Assembly (NCBI RefSeq): GCF_003628535.1
Contig: NZ_RBCI01000003.1
Location: 496,001-560,000 of the forward strand
Reading direction: 5' to 3'
Length of the DNA: 64,000 nucleotides
DNA from: Flavisolibacter nicotianae
Lineage (GTDB): Bacteria > Bacteroidota > Bacteroidia > Chitinophagales > Chitinophagaceae
The translations under genes were made by a program, and so were the position numbers. This document shows, one piece after another, positions 45,804 to 55,099 of this stretch. Within the stretch, counting starts at the first letter, position 1. The number at the start of each line of letters is the position of its first letter. A model generated the notes under the pieces. It saw only the letters and a program-made list of their open reading frames with translations. It searched no databases and had not been told where the DNA came from.

Positions 45804-47123
45804 ATGCAGGTAATCAAATATCCTGAACGCAAAGACTGGCAAACGCTGCTACAGCGGCCTTACGCAGACAATACAGCGGTGCTGCAGTCGGTGCAGGGAA
45901 TCCTGGCAGAGGTGAAAGAAGGGGGAGACCCTGCCGTGCGGCAATTGACCGAAAAATTCACGGGTGTTTCGCCTGATCATTTTGCCGTTTCCGAAGACGA
46001 AATCAATGCGGCAGCGAGCAGGCTGTCAGAAGACCTGAAAGCGGCCATCGGGCAGGCAATGCAGAATATTGAATCTTTTCATCAGCAACAGGCAGGCGGC
46101 ATAAGCGTCAGCGAAACCATGCCCGGCATTGCGTGCTGGCGCAAAAGTGTTGGGATTGAAAAGGTCGGATTGTATATCCCGGGCGGTACCGCACCGCTGT
46201 TTTCGACAGTGCTGATGCTGGCCATTCCCGCGAAACTGGCCGGCTGCAGGGAGGTCGTTCTCTGCTCGCCTTGCGATAAGGAAGGAAACCTTCACCCGGC
46301 TATTCTTTACGCTGCGCAGGTAACCGGCATTACCAAAGTGTTCAAAATCGGTGGTGCGCAAGCCATCGCTGCGATGGCCTTCGGAACAGAAACCGTTCCG
46401 GCGGTGTACAAAATTTTCGGCCCGGGCAATCAATATGTCACGGCCGCCAAACAACTGGTGCAGATGCAGGGCATCGCCATCGACATGCCGGCGGGACCAA
46501 GCGAAGTTTGCGTGATGGCCGATCAAACCGCCTGTGCGGCGTTTGTGGCAGCGGATTTGTTGTCGCAGGCCGAACATGGCGTGGATAGCCAGGTGCTGTT
46601 GGTGACCACCGACGAAACGGTGATTGAGGCCGTGCAAAAAGAACTTGCTAAACAGTTGGCCATGTTGAGTCGAAAGGATATGGCGGAAAAAGCCCTGGCA
46701 AACAGCAAGGCGATCGTGGTGAAAAGCAAGGCCGAAGCCATCGCGATGGTTAACGAATATGCCGCCGAGCACCTGATCATCAGTTGTGCCGATGCAGATG
46801 AAATTGCCGAAGAAATTACCAACGCCGGTTCGGTTTTCATTGGGAATTATTCGCCGGAAAGTGTGGGTGATTATGCCAGCGGAACCAACCATACCCTGCC
46901 GACCAACGGTTTTGCCAGGGCCTATAGCGGCGTGAGTGTGGATAGCTTTGTCAAGAAGATCACCTATCAAAAACTTTCGGCGAAAGGACTGCAAAACATT
47001 GCATCCACCGTCATACACATGGCGGAAGCGGAAGGGCTGGATGCGCATGCCAACGCGGTGAAGGTTAGACTGGCCCCACCGACTCCAAAGGAGGGAGAGG
47101 CTGGGGCACAGCGCCCTGCTTAA
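45804..47123 (+). CDS. hisD: Histidinol dehydrogenase
   Basis: Last two oxidation steps to histidine, Zn-dependent. 439 residues from MQVIKYPERKDWQTLLQRPY; an in-frame start at 45768 adds 12 non-conserved residues. Typical segments: VGLYIPGGTAPLFSTVLMLA, FGPGNQYVTAAKQLV, IDMPAGPSEVCVMAD, and zinc/catalytic residues in AEHLIIS and NHTLPTNGFAR. The normal end is near DAHANAVKVRLA; the last about 15 residues (PPTPKEGEAGAQRPA) are encoded by a GC-rich hairpin repeat that has become part of the gene. Confidence 0.97.
   Translation: MQVIKYPERKDWQTLLQRPYADNTAVLQSVQGILAEVKEGGDPAVRQLTEKFTGVSPDHFAVSEDEINAAASRLSEDLKAAIGQAMQNIESFHQQQAGGISVSETMPGIACWRKSVGIEKVGLYIPGGTAPLFSTVLMLAIPAKLAGCREVVLCSPCDKEGNLHPAILYAAQVTGITKVFKIGGAQAIAAMAFGTETVPAVYKIFGPGNQYVTAAKQLVQMQGIAIDMPAGPSEVCVMADQTACAAFVAADLLSQAEHGVDSQVLLVTTDETVIEAVQKELAKQLAMLSRKDMAEKALANSKAIVVKSKAEAIAMVNEYAAEHLIISCADADEIAEEITNAGSVFIGNYSPESVGDYASGTNHTLPTNGFARAYSGVSVDSFVKKITYQKLSAKGLQNIASTVIHMAEAEGLDAHANAVKVRLAPPTPKEGEAGAQRPA
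47073..47107 (+). repeat. GC-rich hairpin repeat inside the hisD 3' end
   Basis: Outer arms GCCCCA / TGGGGC, inner CTCC-AAA-GGAG. It encodes most of the extra tail of HisD. Similar elements lie in the hisC 5' end and directly after the alpha-oxoamine synthase stop. Confidence 0.65.
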
Positions 47124-47226
47124 GCAAAGGCGTCTCTTGCTCAATTTTGTTCTGAACGCCGAAGTGTGCGACGCAACAGACGATGATCGTAGCGCTGCCG
47201 CTAAGTACAAAAAATTAAGATCAATT

Positions 47227-48354
47227 ATGCAAACTGATAATCCAAATAAAGAAACGTCGAAAGGCGAGGCTTCGCAGCCCGGCCAATCCCCCCTTGGGGG
47301 GTGGGGGGGCTTGGATCGCCTTGTCAGGGAAAATATTAAAAAACTGAAGCCGTATTCATCGGCCCGTAGCGAATTCAGTGGAAGCGCCAGTGTTTTTTTG
47401 GACGCCAATGAAAACAGCTTCGGTTCACCGCTCACGAAGTGGTATAACCGTTATCCCGATCCGCTGCAATGGGATGTCAAGCGCAAGATGGCTGCCATCA
47501 AAAAAGTGGAGGCGGAAAACATGCTTCTCGGCAACGGCAGCGACGAATGCATCGACCTGCTGATCCGTGCGTTTTGCGATCCCCAACGGGACAACATTAT
47601 CATTTGTCCGCCCACCTACGGCATGTACGAAGTCTATGCCCACATCAACGATGTGCCGGTCAAAGAGGTGCCGTTAACGACGGCGTACCAGCTTGACCTG
47701 GAGGCGCTGGAAGGTGCGGTGGATGCGCACACCAAGATCATTTTTTTCTGTTCGCCCAACAACCCCACCGGCAATAGCCTGGACCGCGAAGACATTGAAA
47801 TGGTGCTGAACAATTTTGACGGGATCGTTGTGGTGGATGAAGCCTACATCAACTACAGCAAGCTTCGTTCGTTTGCCACGGAACTGAAAGATTACCCGAA
47901 CCTGGTGGTGATGCAAACTTTTTCGAAGGCCTGGGGACTCGCTGCATTGCGCCTGGGGATGATCTTCGCGTCGAAGGAGATCGTGGACATTCTCAACAAG
48001 ATCAAGCCGCCGTACAACATCAACCAGGCAACCCAGGAACTGGCACTGAAAGCGTTGGACAACCTGGAGGATGTGAACACGATGATCCGGGAAACGATCA
48101 AACTGCGGGAAGAACTGGTGAAGGAATTGAACAACACGGCCTGCGTGCAAAACGTGTTTCCTTCCGATGCGAATTTCCTGCTGGTGAAAGTGTCGGATGC
48201 CAATGCGATCTATTCTTACCTGCGGGACAAGGGCATCATCGTACGCAACCGGAACAATGTGTTGTTATGCGAAGGTTGCCTGCGCATCACGGTGGGCACC
48301 GAGCGGGAAAACCTGGATCTCATTACTGCGATGCGCAGTTTTCAATCGGCGTAA
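47227..48354 (+). CDS. hisC: Histidinol-phosphate aminotransferase
   Basis: PLP enzyme converting imidazole acetol phosphate to histidinol phosphate. The conserved protein begins at LDRLVRENIKKLKPYSSARS, encoded from 47311, where a TTG could start a 347-residue enzyme of normal length. ATG at 47227 gives 375 residues with a 28-residue N-terminal extension, partly made of a GC-rich hairpin repeat. PLP lysine in QTFSKAWGLAALRLG; CSPNNPTGN and VVDEAYINYS are typical. The start is uncertain. It follows hisD by about 100 bp. Confidence 0.93.
   Translation: MQTDNPNKETSKGEASQPGQSPLGGWGGLDRLVRENIKKLKPYSSARSEFSGSASVFLDANENSFGSPLTKWYNRYPDPLQWDVKRKMAAIKKVEAENMLLGNGSDECIDLLIRAFCDPQRDNIIICPPTYGMYEVYAHINDVPVKEVPLTTAYQLDLEALEGAVDAHTKIIFFCSPNNPTGNSLDREDIEMVLNNFDGIVVVDEAYINYSKLRSFATELKDYPNLVVMQTFSKAWGLAALRLGMIFASKEIVDILNKIKPPYNINQATQELALKALDNLEDVNTMIRETIKLREELVKELNNTACVQNVFPSDANFLLVKVSDANAIYSYLRDKGIIVRNRNNVLLCEGCLRITVGTERENLDLITAMRSFQSA
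47283..47320 (+). repeat. GC-rich hairpin repeat at the hisC 5' end
   Basis: CCCCCC-TT-GGGGGG (47288-47301) with further G7 and AGCCC/GGCTT flanks. It encodes SPLGGWGG in the extended hisC frame and lies immediately before the TTG at 47311. Confidence 0.6.
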
Positions 48355-48392
48355 CGTACATTTATTCCTCCATACAAATCAGACAAAGACAT

Positions 48393-49634
48393 ATGAAAAA
48401 GGTTTTGTTTTTAATGGTTGCTTTTGCGCTTGCCGCTGCAGGCAGTGCGCAAAAACCAACAACGGATGTGAGTATTTCGCTTCCCGCAGGTTTTTCTTCG
48501 ACAGTGATGGCAAAAAGCCTGGGCAGGGCCCGTCACCTGGCCGTGAACAGCAACGGCGACATTTACGTCAGGCTGGAACGGCTGAAAAACGGCAATGGCA
48601 TTCTTCGCCTGCGTGATAAGAACGGTGATGGCAAAATAGACGACACAACCGGTTTTGGCAATTACGTTGGCACCGGTATCGCGTTGAAAGGCGGCTATCT
48701 TTATGCGTCTTCCAACACCGGTGTCTTTCGTTACAAAATGAATGGAACGGAGCCGGATGTTGCCCACCCGGAAACAATCGTAAAAGATTTGGTTGACCGC
48801 GGCCAACACAATTCGAAATCCATTACACTCGATAATGCAGGCAATCTTTATGTCAATATCGGTGCGCCGTCCAATGCCTGCCAGGGCCAGGACCGTGTGA
48901 CAGGGGCGCCGGGCCAGGACCCCTGCCCGCTGCTGGAAATTGCAGGCGGCATCTGGCAGTTCAAGGCCGACAAGCAAAACCAGTCGTACGCCGAAGGTGT
49001 TCGCTATGCAACCGGTATCCGCAACGTTGTGGGTCTCGATTGGAACACGGCTACCAATACACTGTTTGCCATGCAGCATGGCCGCGACGGCTTGCAGGAT
49101 TACAAAATTTTCCCCGACTCGATCGCGGTGGAACTGCCGGCAGAAGAAATGCTGGAGGTGTCAAAAGCCGGCGACAATTTTGGCTGGCCTTATTGCTTTT
49201 ACAACCAGTTCGAGGCCAAGAAAGTACTGAATCCCGAATACGGTGGTGATGGAAAAAAAGTAGGACGTTGTGCAGATGTGAAGCCGCCGGTGATCGGCTT
49301 TCCCGGCCACATGGCGCCGAACGGCTTGTTGTTTTACACCGGCAGCCAGTTCCCCGACCGTTACAAAAATGGTGCATTCGTTGCCTTCCATGGTTCCTGG
49401 AATCGCACCCCGCTCAATCAAAAAGGATTTTTCGTGGTCTTTGTTCCCTTCAAGGATGGCAAGCCCTCCGGCGACTGGGAAGTATTTGCCAACGGCTTTG
49501 CCGGAAAGGAAAACATCACATCGCCGGGACAGGCCGTCTATCGTCCGTGCGGACTGGCACAGGGACCCGATGGCTCGCTCTATGTTTCGGATGACGTGAA
49601 AGGAACGATCTGGAAAATCAGCTACAAAAAATAA
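48393..49634 (+). CDS. Exported PQQ-dependent sugar (sorbosone-type) dehydrogenase
   Basis: 413 residues; signal peptide MKKVLFLMVAFALAAAGSA. A six-bladed propeller of the glucose/sorbosone dehydrogenase family: RARHLAVNSNGDIYVRLERL, RLRDKNGDGKIDD (calcium-binding look), HNSKSITLDNAGNLYVNIG, GLDWNTATNTLFAMQHGRDG and ending AQGPDGSLYVSDDVKGTIWK. It probably oxidises a sugar or alcohol in the periplasm and passes electrons to the cytochrome c encoded 4 bp downstream. It lies between hisC and hisB (38 bp after hisC); a TACATTTA box at 48357-48364 might give it its own promoter. Confidence 0.88.
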   Translation: MKKVLFLMVAFALAAAGSAQKPTTDVSISLPAGFSSTVMAKSLGRARHLAVNSNGDIYVRLERLKNGNGILRLRDKNGDGKIDDTTGFGNYVGTGIALKGGYLYASSNTGVFRYKMNGTEPDVAHPETIVKDLVDRGQHNSKSITLDNAGNLYVNIGAPSNACQGQDRVTGAPGQDPCPLLEIAGGIWQFKADKQNQSYAEGVRYATGIRNVVGLDWNTATNTLFAMQHGRDGLQDYKIFPDSIAVELPAEEMLEVSKAGDNFGWPYCFYNQFEAKKVLNPEYGGDGKKVGRCADVKPPVIGFPGHMAPNGLLFYTGSQFPDRYKNGAFVAFHGSWNRTPLNQKGFFVVFVPFKDGKPSGDWEVFANGFAGKENITSPGQAVYRPCGLAQGPDGSLYVSDDVKGTIWKISYKK

Positions 49635-49637
49635 GGA

Positions 49638-50078
49638 ATGACCAAAGTAATTTTCGTTGCCTGCCTGTTTTTCCCCGTACTGCTTTTTGCACAGGCAAAA
49701 AAGCCCCAGCCAAAAGCCCGTGCAAAAACCGGCAGCTTGACAACCGTTTCAATCGACAGGGGCAAGACTGTTTACAGCCAGTTTTGTTTGTCCTGTCACC
49801 AGGCCGACGGTTCGGGTGTGCCCAACATGAACCCGCCGCTGATCAAAACAAAATGGGTGCTGGGCCCCAAAACTGTGCTGATCCAGCAGGTATTGAAAGG
49901 GTCGCAGGGCAAGGTGGAAATCGACGGTGATACGTTTCACAACACCATGCCGGCACAGGCGCAACTGACCGACCAGCAAATTGCCGACGTGCTCAGTTTT
50001 GTGCGCAACAGTTTTGGCAACAAGGCGAGCATGGTCACACCGGCCGAAGTAAAAGTGGTAAGAGCAAAAACTAAATAA
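49638..50078 (+). CDS. Exported monohaem cytochrome c
   Basis: 146 residues; signal peptide MTKVIFVACLFFPVLLFAQA. Haem site CLSCH (C50, C53, H54) and a distal Met in HNTMPAQAQL (about 104). Fits a class I cytochrome c accepting electrons from the sugar dehydrogenase directly upstream (4 bp gap). hisB starts 6 bp later. Confidence 0.92.
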   Translation: MTKVIFVACLFFPVLLFAQAKKPQPKARAKTGSLTTVSIDRGKTVYSQFCLSCHQADGSGVPNMNPPLIKTKWVLGPKTVLIQQVLKGSQGKVEIDGDTFHNTMPAQAQLTDQQIADVLSFVRNSFGNKASMVTPAEVKVVRAKTK

Positions 50079-50083
50079 GAGAC

Positions 50084-51223
50084 GTGAAAAGATGTTTGTT
50101 TGTCGACAGGGACGGAACCATGATCAAAGAGTATCCGCCGTTGTACCAGATCGATAGTTTGGAAAAAGTGACGTTTTACCCCTTTGCCCTGAAATACCTG
50201 GGGAAGATTGCCGAAGAGATGGACTATGAGCTGGTGCTGGTTTCGAACCAGGATGGTCTCGGCACGGACAAGTTTCCTGAACGGGATTTCTGGCCTGCGC
50301 ACAACTTGGTGATCACCACCTTCAATAACGAAGGCGTTTTCTTCAGGGAAGAACTGATCGACAGGAGTTTTCCGGAAGACCATCTTCCTACCCGCAAGCC
50401 GGGCATCGGCATGTTTACCGCTTACCTGAATAACCCCGATTACGACATACCCAATTCATATGTGATCGGCGACCGCATTACCGACGTGCAACTGGCAAAG
50501 AACCTTGGCTGCAAGGCTATCTGGTTGAACAATCACCCGGACCTTGGCGCCGGCGAAGTGAAGGACAGCCTGGACGCACTACGTCCTACCGTGGCGCTGG
50601 AAACAACGCACTGGAAAGACATTTATACCTTTTTGAAAAAGGAAAACCGCGTGGTAAAGCATGTGCGGAAAACGTCCGAAACGGAGATTGCCATCGAAGT
50701 CAATCTTGATGGAAGCGGCAAGGCCAGCATTCACACGGGGCTTGGCTTTTTCGACCACATGCTCGACCAGATTGCCCGCCATGGATTGATTGATCTTCGC
50801 ATTGAAGCAAAGGGCGACCTGCACATCGACGAGCACCACACCATTGAAGATACCGGGATCGCCTTAGGGGAAGCCATTGCCAAAGCGCTGGGCGACAAGC
50901 GTGGCATCGAACGGTATGGTTTTGCCTTACCCATGGATGAAGCGGAAGCAAAGGTGCTGATTGATTTTGGTGGCCGTAACTGGATTGTTTGGAATACATC
51001 CTTCAGCCGCGAAAAGGTCGGCGACATGCCAACGGAAATGTTCTTTCATTTTTTCAAATCGTTTTCCGATGCTGCAAAATGCAACCTGAATGTGGAGTGC
51101 AGGGGAGAGAACGAGCATCACAAGATCGAAGCGATCTTTAAGGCCTTTGCCAAGGCCATTAAGATGGCAGTAAAGAAGGATCCGCTGAAGAATTATTTGC
51201 CAAGCACGAAAGGCGTTTTATAG
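50084..51223 (+). CDS. hisB: Bifunctional histidinol-phosphatase / imidazoleglycerol-phosphate dehydratase
   Basis: Steps seven and nine of histidine synthesis. 379 residues, GTG start (CLFVDRDGTMIKEYP follows closely). The N-terminal HAD phosphatase domain (about 1-165) has catalytic Asp8 and Asp10 in FVDRDGT. The C-terminal IGPD domain (about 190-379) has FFDHMLDQIARHGLIDL, DEHHTIEDTGIALGEAI and ENEHHKIEAIFKAFA, with Mn-binding histidines. The 6-bp spacing to the cytochrome c gene implies co-transcription. hisH, hisA, hisF and hisI are not in the window. Confidence 0.97.
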   Translation: MKRCLFVDRDGTMIKEYPPLYQIDSLEKVTFYPFALKYLGKIAEEMDYELVLVSNQDGLGTDKFPERDFWPAHNLVITTFNNEGVFFREELIDRSFPEDHLPTRKPGIGMFTAYLNNPDYDIPNSYVIGDRITDVQLAKNLGCKAIWLNNHPDLGAGEVKDSLDALRPTVALETTHWKDIYTFLKKENRVVKHVRKTSETEIAIEVNLDGSGKASIHTGLGFFDHMLDQIARHGLIDLRIEAKGDLHIDEHHTIEDTGIALGEAIAKALGDKRGIERYGFALPMDEAEAKVLIDFGGRNWIVWNTSFSREKVGDMPTEMFFHFFKSFSDAAKCNLNVECRGENEHHKIEAIFKAFAKAIKMAVKKDPLKNYLPSTKGVL

Positions 51224-51231
51224 AAATGTTG

Positions 51232-51279
51232 AATGTTGAATGATAAATGTTTTATTGAAAACATTTATCATTCAACATT
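51232..51279. repeat. 22-bp perfect inverted repeat after hisB
   Basis: The left arm 51232-51253 and right arm 51258-51279 are exact complements with a 4-base loop ATTG. Words GTTGAATG and ATAAATG are shared in style with the rpsK-rpsD element. It lies 8 bp after the hisB stop and 2 bp before the amidohydrolase stop on the other strand. Confidence 0.85.
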
Positions 51280-51281
51280 TG

Positions 51282-52547
51282 TCATTCAATAACTCTAAAG
51301 ATTTTCCCGTCCTTCATCACAAGCCTGGTTTTCCGGATGGTTTTGATATCCACAGAAGGGTCTCCTTGCACTGCAATGATATCTGCCAGCAGACCTTTCT
51401 TAACTCTGCCGAATTGATCGCCATATCCAAAAACATCGGCATTCACTGAGGTCGCGGATTTCAGCACTTCCAGGGGTTTCATGCCGTATTCCACCATCAG
51501 TTCCATTTCCCGTGCATTGTCACCATGCGTGTACACGCCAACGTCACCGCCCATACAGATGGTCACCCCGGTTTTGACCGCCGCCTGGAAACTTTTTTTC
51601 TTTGCCGCGATCCGTGCCGGTTCGGGATCAACACCTTTTTTCCAGCCGCCGTATTGCAGCACTGCATCACCGGCCGCCAGCGTAGGGCAAAACGCAACAC
51701 CTTTTTCTTTCATCAGGCGAAAAATTTCTTCGTCGCCTTCGTCGCCATGTTCGATCGTGGATACACCGGCCAAAGCGCTTCGGCGCATGCCTTCTTTGGT
51801 AGACGCATGCGTTACCACCTGTCGACCGCCGCTTTTGGCTATGCCCACCGCCCACGCAATAGCTTCGCTACTGAAGGTGGGAGCGGCTTTTCCGTTTAGC
51901 CCCCAGCGGTAGTCTGCATAGATCTTTACCACGTCCGCACCTTTGCCAATTTGTGTACGAACGGCATTAGACAATTCTTCTATGCCCGCCACTTCCTCGG
52001 CCCCCTGCGGCAGATCCAGGTCGGGGTTGCCGTAGTTGGGGCCATAGGTCCCTTTTGCCACAATCGCTCTTGTGGCCACGATCATCCGTGGCCCGGGTAC
52101 CACACCTTTTTCAATGGCTTTTTTCAAACCCGCATCATCGTATAGGGCGCCTTCGGTTCCCAAATCACGCACCGTGGTAAAGCCGGCAAGCAGTGTTGCC
52201 CTGGCATGGTTGACCGCTCTTGCCGTGCGTTCGGCACGGCTTTCCCGCAGCACCTGGTCGTTCCACGAAACTTCGTTATAGGGATGCAGAAAGAGGTGAG
52301 AATGGCCTTCGATCAAACCGGGAAGAAGCGTGGCGCCTTTCAGGTCGATCACTCTTGTTTCAGCCGGCAGTTTGAACACCATTGGACCGGCGGCTTCGAT
52401 CTTGTTGCCATGCACCAGTACCACCCACTCGTTGTGCATCGCTTCGCCATCGAACACACGGTCGGGCTTTAGCAAATAGAAGCTGTCGCTTTGGGCGAAT
52501 GCAGTGCCTGCGAAAAACAGGAGCAGGGAAAAGAAGACAGGTTTCAT
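51282..52547 (-). CDS. Exported amidohydrolase (imidazolonepropionase/prolidase-like)
   Basis: 421 residues from [18 protein letters not shown] (signal peptide); an in-frame start at 52622 hides the signal. Metal site HSH in [13 protein letters not shown] (about 79-81), the KIYADYRW region as metal-bridging Lys, HAS (about 242), [12 protein letters not shown], and [12 protein letters not shown] around 355 with the catalytic Asp. This group includes secreted Xaa-Pro and related dipeptidases; substrate unknown. Convergent with the his operon. Confidence 0.88.
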   Translation of the reverse strand: MKPVFFSLLLFFAGTAFAQSDSFYLLKPDRVFDGEAMHNEWVVLVHGNKIEAAGPMVFKLPAETRVIDLKGATLLPGLIEGHSHLFLHPYNEVSWNDQVLRESRAERTARAVNHARATLLAGFTTVRDLGTEGALYDDAGLKKAIEKGVVPGPRMIVATRAIVAKGTYGPNYGNPDLDLPQGAEEVAGIEELSNAVRTQIGKGADVVKIYADYRWGLNGKAAPTFSSEAIAWAVGIAKSGGRQVVTHASTKEGMRRSALAGVSTIEHGDEGDEEIFRLMKEKGVAFCPTLAAGDAVLQYGGWKKGVDPEPARIAAKKKSFQAAVKTGVTICMGGDVGVYTHGDNAREMELMVEYGMKPLEVLKSATSVNADVFGYGDQFGRVKKGLLADIIAVQGDPSVDIKTIRKTRLVMKDGKIFRVIE

Positions 52548-52788
52548 AAATTGAAGATAGGCGAAATGCGGTTTTGCCTGCGGTGAGGAGCTTGAAAGAA
52601 CTTGCGCTGTGCCGGGTCGCAAACAGCGTTCTGTAGTCGTTTGCCCCGGTTGCGGCTAGCGAATGTGGCATTGCAGGTTTGGCCCGTTTGAGAACCTTGC
52701 AGGTTTCCCGGCTGTTTTTTATAGGGTGCTTCAAAAAAAATGCAGATATTTCATTGCTTTACATCCTTGTCTTTTTTTTGAACGTATA
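52548..52788. other. Non-coding gap between divergent genes
   Basis: About 240 bp. It contains the word GCAGGTTT twice (52673-52710 region, TTGCAGGTTTGG and CTTGCAGGTTTCC), another member of the intergenic word-repeat class. No clear TAnnTTTG box on either strand. Confidence 0.45.
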
Positions 52789-54963
52789 ATGAAAGCTGTG
52801 AAAAAACGATCGCTTGTTTTCCTGTTCTCCGTTCTGGTTTGTTTCTGTTTTGGCCAGAAAAAAAATGCCTCCTACGCGTATTTTGTTCACCCGGCTCCTT
52901 CGGCTATCGTAGTCGACGGCCTGGTGGAAGAAGGCTGGCAAACGGCGCAAACGGCCGACCGGTTTTTTATGGTGCTGCCAATGGATACGAGCCGTGCGCA
53001 GGTGCTCACGGAAGTGAAGCTTCGCTATGACAACCACAATCTTTACCTGCTGGCTATTTGCTACACCCAGGGTGTGAACATGGTGGAATCGATGCGCCGG
53101 GATTTTGCATTTGGAAAGAACGACAATTTCCTGGTGTTTATCGATCCGTTTGAAGACGGCACCAACGGGTTTGCGTTTGGTACCAACGCGGCCGGTGCGC
53201 AATGGGATGGCCTGATGTACGAAGGCGGCTCCGTGGACCTGAGTTGGGATAATAAGTGGACATCCGCCGTGAAGCAATACAGCGATCGCTGGGTGCTGGA
53301 AATGGCAATCCCCTTCAAAACACTTCGCTTTAAAAAAGGCATGACGCATTGGGGAATCAATTTTAGCCGCAACGATTTAAAGACAACCGAAAAATCAAGC
53401 TGGGCACCGGTGCCGCGGCAGTTTCCTACGGCCTCTCTTGCCTATACGGGAACTCTGGTCTGGGATGTGCCGCCAACGGTTCCGCCAACAAACATTTCCC
53501 TGATACCGTACGGGCTGACAGGCATTACCCGCGACTACGAAAAAGCCAGGCCCAATGTGTATCGCAACAACATTGGCGGCGACGCCAAAGTGGCCATTAC
53601 CTCTTCGCTGAACCTTGACCTGACCGTAAACCCCGATTTTTCGCAGGTTGAAATCGACAAGCAGGTTACCAACCTCGATCGCTATGAATTGTTCTTTCCC
53701 GAAAAGCGGCAGTTTTTTTTAGAGAACGGCGACCAGTTCAACAATTTCGGCTATGCAACGATCCGGCCTTTTTTCTCCCGCCGGATCGGCCTGGGCGTGC
53801 CCATTGTTGCCGGTGCAAGGCTGAGCGGCAAGCTGGATAAAAACTGGCGACTGGGCGCCATGGACATGCAGACCAAAGCGGTGGACGCCACCGGGTTGCC
53901 GGAACAAAATTTTTCCGTTGTGGCCTTGCAGCGCAAAATTTTTTCGCGGTCGAACATCGGGTTTCTTTTTGTGAACAAACAATCGCTGCACTACCAGTGG
54001 GATCCAAATGCGGCCCTGCCGCGCTATTCGGAATACAACCGGAATGCAGGCCTGGAATACAACCTGGCCTCTGCCAACAATTTGTGGACGGGCAAGCTGC
54101 TCTTCCTGAAATCATTTACACCGGAGAAATCAGGCCGGGACATCGCCCAGGCCGGGAACCTCAAATTCGCCAACCGCTGGTGGACCCTTGGCTTTCAGTA
54201 TGAATACACGGGGAGGAATTACAAAGCCGAAGTGGGCTATGTTCCCCGGCAGGGTTATGTGCGGTTCAACCCGCAGGCCGCCTATAGCTTTTTTCCGAAA
54301 GGCGGGACTGTCTTATCGCACGGGCCGCAGTTTACTGGACTTTACTATTACGACGAACACGTTAAAAAGACGGATAACGAAAGCGTGTTATCTTACTCGC
54401 TTGTCTTCCGTTCGAAAAGTGTGCTGACGGCAGTTTGGCTAAACGACTATGTGCAGTTGCTGCTTCCATTCGATCCGACGAACACGGGCAAGGACTCCCT
54501 GCAAAAAGGATCGGTGCATCGCTGGAATACCTTCGGTGCCGATTACATATCCAAGCCGCAAAGTGTCTTTACCTATGATTTTTCGGTACGCAGCGGCGGC
54601 TATTATGCGGAGGGTAACAAGCTCACCTTTGCCGGGAATATCGGGTATCGCTTTCAGCCTTACGTCAATATTGCCTTCAGTACCAGTTACAACCAGTTGA
54701 ACCTGCCAAAGCCCTGGGGAAACATCGGTTTCTGGCTCGTCGGACCGAAGATTGATGTAACGTTTACCAACAAGCTGTTTTTGACGACCTATGTTCAATA
54801 CAACCAGCAGCAGAAAAACACCAACATCAATGCCCGTTTCCAGTGGCGGTACAAGCCGGCCTCCGATCTGTTTATTGTGTATACGGATAACTACCTGATC
54901 TCGCCATTCTTGGTACGCAACCGTGCCCTGGTGATGAAACTGAATTACTGGCTGAATTTGTAA
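52789..54963 (+). CDS. DUF5916 protein with CBM9-like domain
   Basis: 724 residues from MKAVKKRSLVFLFSVLVCFC (signal peptide); an in-frame start at 52663 adds 42 odd residues. The N-terminal carbohydrate-binding family 9-like domain (about 35-230) has IVVDGLVEEGWQTAQTADRF and FAFGTNAAGAQWDGLMYEGG. Then comes the DUF5916 region (about 240-724) with NPDFSQVEIDKQVTNLDRYE and LFFPEKRQFFLENGD, rich in alternating aromatic strands and ending NYWLNL. A C-terminal outer-membrane beta-barrel is likely. Function unknown; such proteins are common in Bacteroidota. Confidence 0.88.
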   Translation: MKAVKKRSLVFLFSVLVCFCFGQKKNASYAYFVHPAPSAIVVDGLVEEGWQTAQTADRFFMVLPMDTSRAQVLTEVKLRYDNHNLYLLAICYTQGVNMVESMRRDFAFGKNDNFLVFIDPFEDGTNGFAFGTNAAGAQWDGLMYEGGSVDLSWDNKWTSAVKQYSDRWVLEMAIPFKTLRFKKGMTHWGINFSRNDLKTTEKSSWAPVPRQFPTASLAYTGTLVWDVPPTVPPTNISLIPYGLTGITRDYEKARPNVYRNNIGGDAKVAITSSLNLDLTVNPDFSQVEIDKQVTNLDRYELFFPEKRQFFLENGDQFNNFGYATIRPFFSRRIGLGVPIVAGARLSGKLDKNWRLGAMDMQTKAVDATGLPEQNFSVVALQRKIFSRSNIGFLFVNKQSLHYQWDPNAALPRYSEYNRNAGLEYNLASANNLWTGKLLFLKSFTPEKSGRDIAQAGNLKFANRWWTLGFQYEYTGRNYKAEVGYVPRQGYVRFNPQAAYSFFPKGGTVLSHGPQFTGLYYYDEHVKKTDNESVLSYSLVFRSKSVLTAVWLNDYVQLLLPFDPTNTGKDSLQKGSVHRWNTFGADYISKPQSVFTYDFSVRSGGYYAEGNKLTFAGNIGYRFQPYVNIAFSTSYNQLNLPKPWGNIGFWLVGPKIDVTFTNKLFLTTYVQYNQQQKNTNINARFQWRYKPASDLFIVYTDNYLISPFLVRNRALVMKLNYWLNL

Positions 54964-55071
54964 CGAAGGTTGTTTACTACCCGCATCGCGTTTCGCAAAT
55001 TCCGTCCGGCCCTGCAGCCACCCGGCATTTGCAGAGTCGAAAGGAAGTACGCCTGTCATCGAATCTTCCGC

Positions 55072-55079
55072 TATATTTA
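55072..55079 (+). promoter_or_regulatory. -7-like box before the 52-aa gene
   Basis: TATATTTA, one mismatch, 20 bases before the ATG at 55100. No TTG at the expected distance. Confidence 0.35.
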
Positions 55080-55099
55080 CCGAAACAACCTTGTCACTT

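Noticed and set aside
46026-47435. A 469-codon minus-strand frame opposite hisD
   Set aside because: Rich in His/Arg/Cys from reverse reading of a confirmed HisD; no domain pattern.
48357-50083. Mobile element carrying the dehydrogenase/cytochrome pair
   Set aside because: No transposase, terminal repeats or target duplications are visible around the pair.
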